Assembly (NCBI GenBank): GCA_003222235.1
Contig: QHVD01000338.1
Location: 4,895 to 12,239, forward strand
Direction: 5' to 3'
Length of the DNA: 7,345 nt
Source of the DNA: Gemmatimonadota bacterium
Lineage (GTDB): Bacteria > Gemmatimonadota > Gemmatimonadetes > Gemmatimonadales > GWC2-71-9
Shown in pieces: positions 1-6,900 of this stretch. Both the position numbers and the translations under genes were made by a program. The first letter of the stretch is position 1, and the number at the start of each line of letters is the position of its first letter. The notes below the pieces were generated by a model, which did no database searches, was not told the origin of the DNA, and saw nothing but the letters and a program-made list of their open reading frames with translations.

Positions 1-315
1 GAGCAGCCGGCCGAGGGGGGCCGTGAGGGCTGCGTTCGCCTGGGCCATCTGCTCGAGGCTGCCGCCCTGCACCGCTCCTGCGAGCTTGGCGCGCGCCTCC
101 GCCACCTCGGTGAAAATCGTCTGCTCCTGCTTCGCGTACCCCTTCACCGTCTCCACCAGATTCGGGACGAGATCGGCGCGCCGCTGCAGCTGGACCTTGA
201 TCTGCGACTCGGCGGCGTTTACCTGCTCGTCGTAGGTCTGGATCGTGTTATAGCCGCAGCCGGACGCTGCCAGCAGAGCGAGACCGAGGAGCCACGAGCG
301 GTTGATCGTCCTCAC
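1..315 (-). CDS. lemA: LemA family lipoprotein (partial, C-terminus beyond left edge)
   Basis: The first 105 codons of a LemA-family protein are present; the frame is still open at base 1, so the C-terminus is missing. LemA proteins are envelope-anchored and mostly helical, and their molecular role is not firmly established. The GTG start is chosen because AAGGAG lies 6 bases upstream (322-327). Residues 1-20 form a lipoprotein signal: basic start, hydrophobic core around residues 8-18, then Ala-Ser-Gly before Cys20. The -3 position is Ala rather than the preferred Leu. The family signature follows: residues 46-61 read RRADLVPNLVETVKGY, then AKQEQTIFTEVAEARAKL, the start of a long helical hairpin. 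It is the last visible gene of a minus-strand cluster, 156 bases after the nucleotidyltransferase. Many LemA proteins use an uncleaved N-terminal membrane segment, so the predicted lipid anchor is a variation. Family assignment is secure; function is not. Confidence 0.93.
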   Translation of the reverse strand, partial: MRTINRSWLLGLALLAASGCGYNTIQTYDEQVNAAESQIKVQLQRRADLVPNLVETVKGYAKQEQTIFTEVAEARAKLAGAVQGGSLEQMAQANAALTAPLGRLL

Positions 316-321
316 GATGCT

Positions 322-327
322 CTCCTT
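322..327 (-). promoter_or_regulatory. Ribosome-binding site of lemA
   Basis: AAGGAG on the minus strand lies 6 bases before the GTG codon at 313-315. It decides this start, since no ATG gives an equally placed lipoprotein signal. Confidence 0.75.
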
Positions 328-362
328 CCATCGAGTTGAGTGCAAGTCAGTTCACCGGGAGA

Positions 363-461
363 CAAGAGCCTTGGAGGATCCCCGGGCTGTCGCCCGGGGT
401 CAGCAAAGACCTCTGGGGGTCCCCGGGCTGTCGCCCGGGGTCAGTAAAAATCTCTAGGGCG
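363..461. repeat. Tandem stem-loop repeat, 41-base period, two good copies plus a degenerate part copy
   Basis: Two adjacent 41-base units (380-420 and 421-461) match at about 35 of 41 positions. Each begins with an identical perfect hairpin: stem CCCCGGGC, loop TGTC, stem GCCCGGGG, at 380-399 and 421-440. A weaker third copy of the unit's tail can be aligned at about 363-379. The array lies in the untranslated gap between the nucleotidyltransferase stop and the lemA start, so a transcript running through would carry two strong GC hairpins. Neither arm is followed by a T-run in either direction, so these are not classical intrinsic terminators. They resemble REP-type palindromic elements or transcript-processing and stabilising hairpins. 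Which role applies is inference. Confidence 0.85.
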
Positions 462-471
462 AGGTCGAGCA

Positions 472-1182
472 CTACTCCAGCCCGTCCACGAACTCGGCGG
501 TCCGGGCCACCGCCGCAAGGTAGGCGGCGGCGCGCGCATCGCGGGCGCCCAGCTTCAGGGTCTGGCGTCCCTGTACGTGCGCCAGCAGGTCCCCCAGCTC
601 TCCGGCGTCGAACCCGATCAGCGCGGCTGCTTCCCGCACCAGGTCGTCCGGAGCGGCAGGAGCAGTCCGGCCAGCGAGCCGGAGCGCCGTGCGCAGCATC
701 GTGAAGAACCCCGCCGCGCTCCCCACGAGCACCGGGCCGAGCCGTTTCGGCTCGCTGCGGAACGCCACGTACGCCTGGCGCAGCCGGACGAGCTTGCCCT
801 TGAGCTCCTGCTCCAGCTCGCGGCGGAGGTCTTCGCGCCGCACCGTCACACCCGCCCAAGGATCACGGCCCGCGAGCACGCGGTGGGCGTGGCGCATGTC
901 CTCGTACTCGATCGGGAACGCATCGGCCGACGCGCGCCATTCCCGCTCGGTCAGGATCAGGGGCGCGGGATGGCCGGCGCGCGTCCACCCGCGTACCGCG
1001 GGCTCGAGGCGCGCGAACAGGTCCTCGTCCACGGCGTCGCAGATGAGCAGCGTGTTCACGTCCGAGCGGTCGGGCACGTGTGTGCCGCGGGCCGCCGAGC
1101 CATAGAGCAGCAGCGCCACGAGGCGCTCGCCGAGCGCTCCGGCGACCTCGTGCGCAAAGTGCTCGACGGTCGGCTTCGCCAT
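472..1182 (-). CDS. Nucleotidyltransferase-like protein of the DNA polymerase beta superfamily
   Basis: A 236-residue protein. Its N-terminus carries the pol-beta-type nucleotidyltransferase signature: Gly28-Ser29 in LLYGSAARG (residues 25-33), then SDVN at 40-43. In the superfamily, GS binds nucleotide phosphate and a DxD/DxE pair binds catalytic metals. Here the first carboxylate is Asp41, but the second position is Asn43, so activity may be altered or lost. A second conserved-looking block covers residues 74-109 (PLILTEREW, then FPIEYEDM, then HRVLAGRDPW). The rest, about 117-234, is predicted helical and could be an HEPN- or substrate-binding-like bundle; I cannot assign it. There is no signal peptide, so it is probably cytosolic. 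The ATG is 3 bases after the TPM stop, with GGAGGGAG about 10 bases upstream inside the last TPM codons, indicating translational coupling. The substrate is unknown; aminoglycoside, tRNA or protein transfer are all possible. Confidence 0.85.
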   Translation of the reverse strand: MAKPTVEHFAHEVAGALGERLVALLLYGSAARGTHVPDRSDVNTLLICDAVDEDLFARLEPAVRGWTRAGHPAPLILTEREWRASADAFPIEYEDMRHAHRVLAGRDPWAGVTVRREDLRRELEQELKGKLVRLRQAYVAFRSEPKRLGPVLVGSAAGFFTMLRTALRLAGRTAPAAPDDLVREAAALIGFDAGELGDLLAHVQGRQTLKLGARDARAAAYLAAVARTAEFVDGLE

Positions 1183-1185
1183 TGG

Positions 1186-1962
1186 CTAGAATCTCCCTCC
1201 TGCACCGCCGCCCGAGAAGCCACCTCCGCCTCCGAATCCCCCGAAACCGCCGCCGCCGAAGCCCCCACCGCCCCCGCTCCCACCCCCGCCACTCCACCCT
1301 CCCCGGCCGCTCCCGAACCCGCCCAACCAGAATGGCAGCCACAAGATCCGGCCCCGGGTGACGAGGAGCAGGAAGATCACGAGCGCGATCAGCCACCCGA
1401 CGGGCACCGGTCGCCTCTCCGACTCGCCGCTGTCTGGGACCGGAGCCGCCGTACCGGTTATCGTGACCCCGAACTCCCTCGCGAATGCCTGAGCGATCAG
1501 GTCCACGCCGACGGCGAGGCCGGCCCCGTACTCTTCACGAACGAGGTACTGGGCCATGGCGTCGCGGATTCGGCCCACCCGCGCGTCGGGGAGAAATCCC
1601 TCGGCTCCGCGCCCCGTGGCGATGAAGATCTGGCCGGTGCCGGGGCGGTGATTCTTGAGGGGCACGAGCAGTACCACGACGCCGAGGTTCTTTGCCGGGT
1701 CTCCCGCTTCACCCTTCGCCCCCACACCCCACTGGCGCCCGATTTGCACCGCCACGTCCGCGGCCTGGCGGTCCCCGATGTCAGGGAGAGTCACGAGGAC
1801 GATCTCCCCCCGTGTCTTCTCGCGCACGTCGGCGATCACCGCTTGCATGTGCGCGATGGATGCCGAGTCGAGCACGCCCGCGAAGTCGTTGATGTAGCCG
1901 CGGGGCGCGGGGAGGGCGATCTGCTGCAAGCCAAGGAGGAGCGGAACAAGGGCTGAAGTCAT
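1186..1962 (-). CDS. TPM-domain protein with membrane segment and glycine-rich tail (YgcG-like)
   Basis: A 258-residue protein. Residues 1-19 are hydrophobic (TSALVPLLLGLQQIALPA) and probably act as a signal peptide, although the n-region has no Lys or Arg. The TPM domain runs from about 20 to 165. It opens with PRGYINDFAGVLDS and contains the alternating segments GEIVLVTLPDIGD, NLGVVVLLVPLKN and GQIFIATGRGAEGFLPDA. A transmembrane helix follows at about 187-202 (VPVGWLIALVIFLLLV), then a tail from 214 to 258 dominated by Gly with scattered Phe, ending GGAGGRF. This layout matches proteins commonly encoded beside LemA: the TPM domain outside the membrane and a low-complexity C-terminal tail. 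Some TPM relatives are acid phosphatases, but bacterial function is poorly defined. ATG 1962 is the only usable start, because the frame closes upstream at TGA (2002-2004). No Shine-Dalgarno sequence is visible. It is probably the first gene of the minus-strand cluster. Confidence 0.92.
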   Translation of the reverse strand: MTSALVPLLLGLQQIALPAPRGYINDFAGVLDSASIAHMQAVIADVREKTRGEIVLVTLPDIGDRQAADVAVQIGRQWGVGAKGEAGDPAKNLGVVVLLVPLKNHRPGTGQIFIATGRGAEGFLPDARVGRIRDAMAQYLVREEYGAGLAVGVDLIAQAFAREFGVTITGTAAPVPDSGESERRPVPVGWLIALVIFLLLVTRGRILWLPFWLGGFGSGRGGWSGGGGSGGGGGFGGGGFGGFGGGGGFSGGGAGGRF

Positions 1963-2024
1963 CGGGCGCGTGAATCTTACGTGATTCGGGCCGTACGTGC
2001 TTCAGCCCCGGGCGGCGCGACCGC

Positions 2025-2054
2025 TTGACGGTCCAGGTGCGCCCCCACAAAGAT
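2025..2054 (+). promoter_or_regulatory. Candidate promoter of the plug lipoprotein gene
   Basis: TTGACG at 2025-2030 matches five of six -35 consensus bases. At 18 bases spacing, AAAGAT (2049-2054) is a poor -10 box. Transcription would start near 2061, leaving about 24 bases before the GTG at 2085. The -35 box itself contains the TTG that gives the longest reading of this frame, which argues against translation from 2025. Confidence 0.3.
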
Positions 2055-2075
2055 CCAGATACCTTCAGGACCGCC

Positions 2076-2080
2076 GAGGT
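2076..2080 (+). promoter_or_regulatory. Ribosome-binding site deciding the plug lipoprotein start
   Basis: GAGGT lies 4 bases before GTG 2085. Spacing is on the short side, but no better Shine-Dalgarno sequence precedes the earlier in-frame TTG (2025) or GTG (2037). Confidence 0.5.
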
Positions 2081-2084
2081 CCCC

Positions 2085-2531
2085 GTGGCTCACTCGCGGT
2101 GGCCATTAGCACCGCTGCCGCTCGCACTCGCTCTCGCAGGCTGTAGTCCTGCCATCCGGTCCGCCCCGGAAGGCGTGCCGGTCGCAGCCGATGGACGGCG
2201 CGTCATCGACGCGCGGGCGATCGAGCATTCGGGCGCGCGGACTGTCTGGGACGCCCTGCGCCGCACCGTGCCCTTCTTCACGTTCCGGGAGAACAGCCGC
2301 GGTCGTCCGACCCGCGCCGACCACCGGGGGCGCTCCAGCATCGCCCTGCGGGACCAACCCCTGATCCTGGTGGACGGGGTCGAGCTGCAGGATTTCACGG
2401 TGCTGGGCGCCATGCCCGCGTCGGATGTGCTCGAGATCGAGGTGCTGACCGGCGTGGACGCGACCACCTACTACGGCACGAACGCGACCAAGGGCGCGAT
2501 CCGAATCCGAACCAAGAGCGGCGGTACCTGA
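2085..2531 (+). CDS. Stand-alone TonB-receptor plug-domain lipoprotein (no beta-barrel)
   Basis: A 148-residue protein from GTG 2085, preceded by GAGGT at 2076-2080. The frame is open back to a TTG at 2025, but only the GTG puts a compact lipoprotein signal at the start: Arg5, hydrophobic 8-18, lipobox LAGC with Cys20. After a short linker, residues 39-145 resemble a full TonB-dependent receptor plug. VIDARAIEHSGARTVWDALRR (39-60, abridged by function) matches the usual plug opening. QPLILVDGVEL (91-101), ASDVLEIEVLTGVDATTYYG (112-131) and GAIRIRTKSG (137-146) match plug strands and parallel the SusC plug in this window (PIYYVDG, DPEDIASFEIVKGPSASTLYG, GVVRITTKHG). The protein stops where a barrel would begin. 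No TonB box or carboxypeptidase-like domain is present. It is probably tethered to the outer membrane facing the periplasm. Its role is unknown: a transporter accessory, a TonB-interacting adaptor, or a receptor remnant now maintained as a small protein. Confidence 0.87.
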   Translation: MAHSRWPLAPLPLALALAGCSPAIRSAPEGVPVAADGRRVIDARAIEHSGARTVWDALRRTVPFFTFRENSRGRPTRADHRGRSSIALRDQPLILVDGVELQDFTVLGAMPASDVLEIEVLTGVDATTYYGTNATKGAIRIRTKSGGT

Positions 2532-2552
2532 ATCGTCGGTCTCGTCACTCAG

Positions 2553-3938
2553 TCACGGCGTGTTGTAGTCGCAACCCGTAAAGTTCGGGTTGTTACGCTC
2601 GGAGAATGGCACCGGCAGCTCCGTGTTGTTGCCATAGACCGTATTGGTGTGCGTGTACACGCCGGTCGGATAGAGCGAATTGACCGCGCGGCTGTACGGC
2701 ACCCGCGCCAGCCGTCGCAGATCGCCGAGGCGATGGCCGGTCGCGAACAGCCAGAACGCACGCTCACGAAACAGCAGGTCCACGCGGAGTGAATCGTTCG
2801 GCGATGGCCCCGGATCGGCCAGGGCCGCGAGGTTGAACCCGCCGTTGTTCACCGCGTCGATGCGCAATGCGTTGAGGCTGGTCACCATGCCCGGCCCGTC
2901 GCCTGCCCGCAGCTGGGCTTCCGCTTCGATGAGGCGGGCCTCGACGCCATCGGCGACATGCACGGGGCTCGTCGCCGTCGTGTATTTCTGGAGCACATAC
3001 AGCGGGGATGTATTATCAAAGCCCTTTCCGTTCTGCGGGGCGACGACCCGAGGGTCTCCGGCACTCGGGAACTTGAGCCCGTTCGTCCCCTCGCCATCGG
3101 CAACCGAAAACCGTCCTGTGCCGTTGGGCGTCTGGTTGTTGAAGACGAAGACCCCATTCCTCTGGCGGTCCGTGGCGAGTGAGTGGAAGGTCGCGTAGAC
3201 GAAGTTGGTGAGCACGCCGGCGACCGCCGCCGCGGCGCCCGCGAAGTCCGCCTTGTCCAGCAGCGCCCGACCTTTCCCCACCAGGGCCAGGTTGCGAACG
3301 AGGGGACGAAGGATGGTGTCGTCCGGGGACTGCGTCGCGGTCACGGCAAGCGCGGAGTCGAACCGGCTGATGGCGCGGTCGAGAAGCGCGGTCGTCGTGA
3401 GCGGCTGCCCATACTGAATCGAGCCATCCGGCAACCGCTCACTGAATGGCACCGCCGAGCAATAGTTCTCGGCGAAATAGACGTAGGTCATCCCCGACAG
3501 GGCCAGCATTTCGCCGATGCGGGAATTGGGCGTGGGCGCGTACTGCTGCAGCGCGCCTACCGCTCCTTCGAGCGCCACGCGTGCCTTCTGCAGGTTGAAG
3601 AACACGTCCCTTAGGGTGCCGTTCCGCTCATCGATGGCGCGCGAGTCGTACTCGATGCGCGTAGGGAACGTCTCGGAATCGAAGTACTCGTCCGTCATCA
3701 CCCCGCTCACGAGAATCTGGCCCTCGGTGCCGCCGTTGTCGCCGTCGTTGGCGAACGCGAAGTCGCCGATGCCGCCGTTGTAGGCCCCGACGGCCCCGTC
3801 CGCGTTCAGCACGTCCGGCGGATTGATAACGTCGGGATCCTTCACGTCGAGCAGGCTCGAGCACGCGGCCAGGAGGGCCACGACGCCCGCGACGACGGCG
3901 AGTCGCGCCGGCGTCCGCGTGGAGCGATTGGCTTTCAT
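2553..3938 (-). CDS. SusD/RagB family outer-membrane lipoprotein
   Basis: A 461-residue substrate-binding lipoprotein, expected to sit on the cell surface as the lid of the SusC channel encoded just upstream. Residues 1-26 form a lipoprotein signal: basic (MKANRSTRTPAR), hydrophobic 13-24, lipobox LAAC with Cys26. The mature start SSLLDVKDPD is typical of SusD. Family features follow in order: helical repeat segments such as MLALSGMTYVYFAENYC (145-160) and ALVGKGRALLDKADFAGAAA; VEARLIEAEAQLRAGDG; the hallmark RERAFWLFATGHRLGDLRRL at 391-410; and the C-terminal PVPFSERNNPNF. Length is at the small end for the family, as in gemmatimonadotal relatives. Mature cysteines other than the lipid anchor are Cys160 and Cys456, a possible disulfide. 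The start is fixed by AGGAGGG 8 bases upstream, which overlaps the SusC TAG, so the two genes form one translationally coupled operon. The substrate is unknown. Confidence 0.96.
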   Translation of the reverse strand: MKANRSTRTPARLAVVAGVVALLAACSSLLDVKDPDVINPPDVLNADGAVGAYNGGIGDFAFANDGDNGGTEGQILVSGVMTDEYFDSETFPTRIEYDSRAIDERNGTLRDVFFNLQKARVALEGAVGALQQYAPTPNSRIGEMLALSGMTYVYFAENYCSAVPFSERLPDGSIQYGQPLTTTALLDRAISRFDSALAVTATQSPDDTILRPLVRNLALVGKGRALLDKADFAGAAAAVAGVLTNFVYATFHSLATDRQRNGVFVFNNQTPNGTGRFSVADGEGTNGLKFPSAGDPRVVAPQNGKGFDNTSPLYVLQKYTTATSPVHVADGVEARLIEAEAQLRAGDGPGMVTSLNALRIDAVNNGGFNLAALADPGPSPNDSLRVDLLFRERAFWLFATGHRLGDLRRLARVPYSRAVNSLYPTGVYTHTNTVYGNNTELPVPFSERNNPNFTGCDYNTP

Positions 3939-3946
3939 GGTCAGTG

Positions 3947-3953
3947 CCCTCCT
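3947..3953 (-). promoter_or_regulatory. Ribosome-binding site of the SusD gene, overlapping the SusC stop
   Basis: AGGAGGG on the minus strand lies 8 bases before ATG 3938 and shares bases with the SusC TAG at 3952-3954. Ribosomes ending SusC would therefore be placed to start SusD, which favours matched synthesis of the two partners. Confidence 0.85.
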
Positions 3954-6900
3954 AGAAGTCGAGCGACACCCGAACCGCCAGCGTGCGGATCGGTGGCGCC
4001 GTGAGGAAGTCGTCGGCGAAATCGAACTGCCCGTTGCCGTTCACCTCCGGATCGATGCCGTCGTAGTTCGTCCACTTGAGCAGGTTGCGCCCCGTGAGCG
4101 AGATCTGCATCGAGGTGGCGCGCAGCGCGCGGGCCCAGACCTCCGGGGCGTAATAGGTCACCGAGGCTTCCCGCAGCTTCAGGAACGTGCCGTCCACGAC
4201 GTAACCGGCCTGCGAGAACCCTAAGGACGAGCTGCCGGCGGCCACCGCCCGCGCCTGCTCGGGCAGCGGCGCCTGCGGGTTGTTGACCGCGGAGCAGTTG
4301 AACGCCACGCCAACGCAGCGGAACCGCTCGGTGAAATTGTAGGCCTTCCAGTCGCCGCGGTAGTCGAGCTGACCGCCGAGACGCACCCGGCTGTGAAACA
4401 GCGTGATGCCGGCGTTGAGCGAGATCGAGGTCTTGGGAATCGAGGAGCCAAGGAACCGTGCGACCGAGTCGACCGTCACCTCGTTCACCTCGATGATGCC
4501 GTTGCCGTTTGCGTCGGCGAAGCTCAGAATGGGACGGTCCCAGAACCCGAACAGCGGGTACCCTTCGACCTGACGGATCTCGCCGTTGACGATCGGCGGC
4601 ACCCCCAGCGTCAGCAGCTTATTGGTGTTGCGCGCGAAGCTGAGGGACGCGTCGACGCCCACGCCAGGGGCGACGTCCTTCGTCACGCTGAGCAGCGCCT
4701 CGATGCCACGGTTCTGTACCGAGCCGATGTTCTCGAACCGATTCTGATTGATCCCGTTGGACGGCGGCAGCTGCCGGTTCACGAGTGCGTCGTGCGTCTT
4801 CTTGTCGTAATAGGTCACTTCCAAACGCACCGCGTCGCGGAACAGCCCGGCGTCGAAGCCGCCTTCGAACTCGGCCGACCGCTCAGGCTTGAGGTTGTTG
4901 TTCCCGAAGGCCGTGAGGTCGATCCCCGGCTGATCGGCCGGCGCGGCGCCGCTCAGCACGGTGGCGGTCTGCCCGGTATAGAACAGCAGCGCGGCCGTCG
5001 TAGCCGGTTGTTGCCCGGAGGCACCGTACGCGAAGCGCAGCTTCAGGTTGCCCACCGGGATGCTGCGTGGGTAGAACGCCTCATCCGACACCACCCACGA
5101 GCCCTGCACCTTGGGGTACCAGACGGAGCGCACCTGGCTGCCAAACGCGCTGTTGCGATCGTTGCGCACGCCACCGGTGAGGAAGACCCGATCTCGCCAA
5201 CCGAACGTGTGCTCGACATAGCTCCCCAGTGTGACGGCGACGGTGGTGGACTCCAGTGCCGTCCGGATCGCCGCTCCGGTGATCGTTCGACCGCCCGGCG
5301 GCAGGACCTGTCCGTTCGCCACTACGGCGGAAGACCCGTCCCTCAGGTACTGGAAGCCGACCGCCGTCTTCGAGGTGATGCTCGGCGTGAGGTTGAACGC
5401 CGCGGTCCCGCCGAACTCCGCCGTGTAGTGAGACAGCGTGAAACGGTTGTCGTTGCGACGGCCCTGCCGGAAGTTGGAGAAGTTCGCTCCCTGGCCACGC
5501 GCCTGAAACTGCACGTCGGTCAGCGCCGTGTAGTCCATACCCACCGTCGCCCGAGTCGTCAGGTAGGTGGTCGGCCGCCAGGTGGCGGCGAGGCTCGGCG
5601 TGAGACGGCTGATGTCTTGCTGCACCAGGATCTGGAACACGTCCCCCGGAAGGAAGAAGCCCCAGATCCCCGGCGAGCCTGCCTGACCGGTTCCGAACAG
5701 GCCGCTCGGGAGGAAGCCGGTCACGTTGTTGTCGTTCTGCGGCAGCCGGCCCCGGCTCTGCACGACCCCGATGTTGCCCTGGAAGTCGAGCGCCGCCATC
5801 GGCGCCACGTGCACGTTCGATCGAATGCTCGTCTGCCTGAGCTCATTGGGGCGAAACACCTGGTAAGGCGGCTCGGTGCCGCTCGCGGCGGCTGTGAGCC
5901 GCTGGTACTCAACGTCCGGGAGCCGATACACCCCCAGCTCGTCCTGGTAGTCGCCTGACACGAAGTACTGAACCTGATCGCCTCCGCCGGAGACCTGCAG
6001 CCCAGTCTGGCCACGATATCCCGTGCCGATGGGCGTTTGGCTCGGGTCCATCAGCACGTTGTAGGAGGTCAGGCTGTCGATGCCGCAGGCTCCGGGCAGT
6101 GTGTCGGCCAGAGTAGAGTTGAGCAGCGTGCACTGCAAGACGGGGCGCTTTCCCACCGGGAACGTGTCCGGCCGCGGGTGCCCCCAGCTGCGGTAGTTCG
6201 TGGGATAGGTGTTCTTGTCACTCAGGACGCCGCCCTCGGTGTACACCCGCCAGCGCGCCCGGCCCGCGAGCCCGTGCTTCGTGGTGATCCGTACCACGCC
6301 GTTGGCGGCCTGGGTCCCGTACAGCGTGCTGGCCGAGGGCCCTTTCACGATCTCGAAGCTGGCGATGTCCTCCGGGTCGAGGTCGTTGACGCGGGAGGGC
6401 TGCTGGCCGCCGGTGTTGACCGACAACGATTGGCTGTTGTTCTCGACGCGAATGCCGTCCACGTAGTAGATCGGCTCGTTGCTGAGCGACAAGCTCGTTT
6501 GGCCGCGGATGCGGATGCGCGTGCCCGTGCCGACCGTGCCGCCCGCCTGCAGCACCTGGACCCCGGCGGCACGCCCGCTCAAGGCATCCGCGAAGTTCGA
6601 CACGGTCTGAGTCTCCAGGACCTTGGCGAGGTCGATGTTCGTGATGGCGTTGCCCGACTCGCGGGCGCGCTGCTCACCGGTGGCGGTCACGACTACCTCA
6701 TCCAACGAGATGACCGCTCTCGACAGCGCGAAGTCGGCCGACGCCGTCCCGCCCGCCTGGAGCTGCACGCCGTGCGTCTGGCTCGCAACGCGCAGGTCGT
6801 AGGAGCCGGCTGGCACTGCGGAGAGCGTATAGCGCCCGCTCGCGTTGGTGAGAACGGTGCGGTTGGTGTTACCGAGCAGAATGCGAGCGCCCGCCACCGG

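Larger units (their letters stand above)
1963..2084. promoter_or_regulatory. Divergent spacer between the TPM cluster and the plug lipoprotein
   Basis: These 122 bases separate two genes read outward, so promoters for both should lie here. For the minus strand, TAAGAT (1974-1979) is a possible -10 box ending 11 bases before the TPM ATG. That would give a leader of only a few bases, which agrees with the missing Shine-Dalgarno sequence; no good -35 is seen. For the plus strand, TTGACG (2025-2030) is a good -35. The spacer also holds the small inverted repeat GAATC (1972-1976) / GATTC (1983-1987) and two direct TACGTG copies 16 bases apart (1978-1983, 1994-1999), possible protein-binding sites. 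Confidence 0.4.

Noticed and set aside
380..440. The two GC hairpins as Rho-independent terminators
   Set aside because: Neither is followed by a T-run on either strand.
1186..1330. A GC triplet-like repeat tract as an independent element
   Set aside because: It is the coding sequence of the glycine-rich TPM tail; Gly codons explain the repetition.
577..1956. A 459-codon open frame on the plus strand opposite the TPM and nucleotidyltransferase genes
   Set aside because: The product is rich in Arg, Pro, His and Glu with no recognisable domain. It is the complement of two well-supported genes, and long antisense frames are expected at this GC content.
2025..2084. A longer plug-lipoprotein start at TTG 2025
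   Set aside because: It has no ribosome-binding site, overlaps the best -35 box and would place 20 polar residues before the lipoprotein signal.
4393..5958. A 521-codon open frame on the plus strand inside SusC
   Set aside because: Antisense to the SusC barrel, with an arginine-rich low-complexity composition and no ribosome-binding site or domain.
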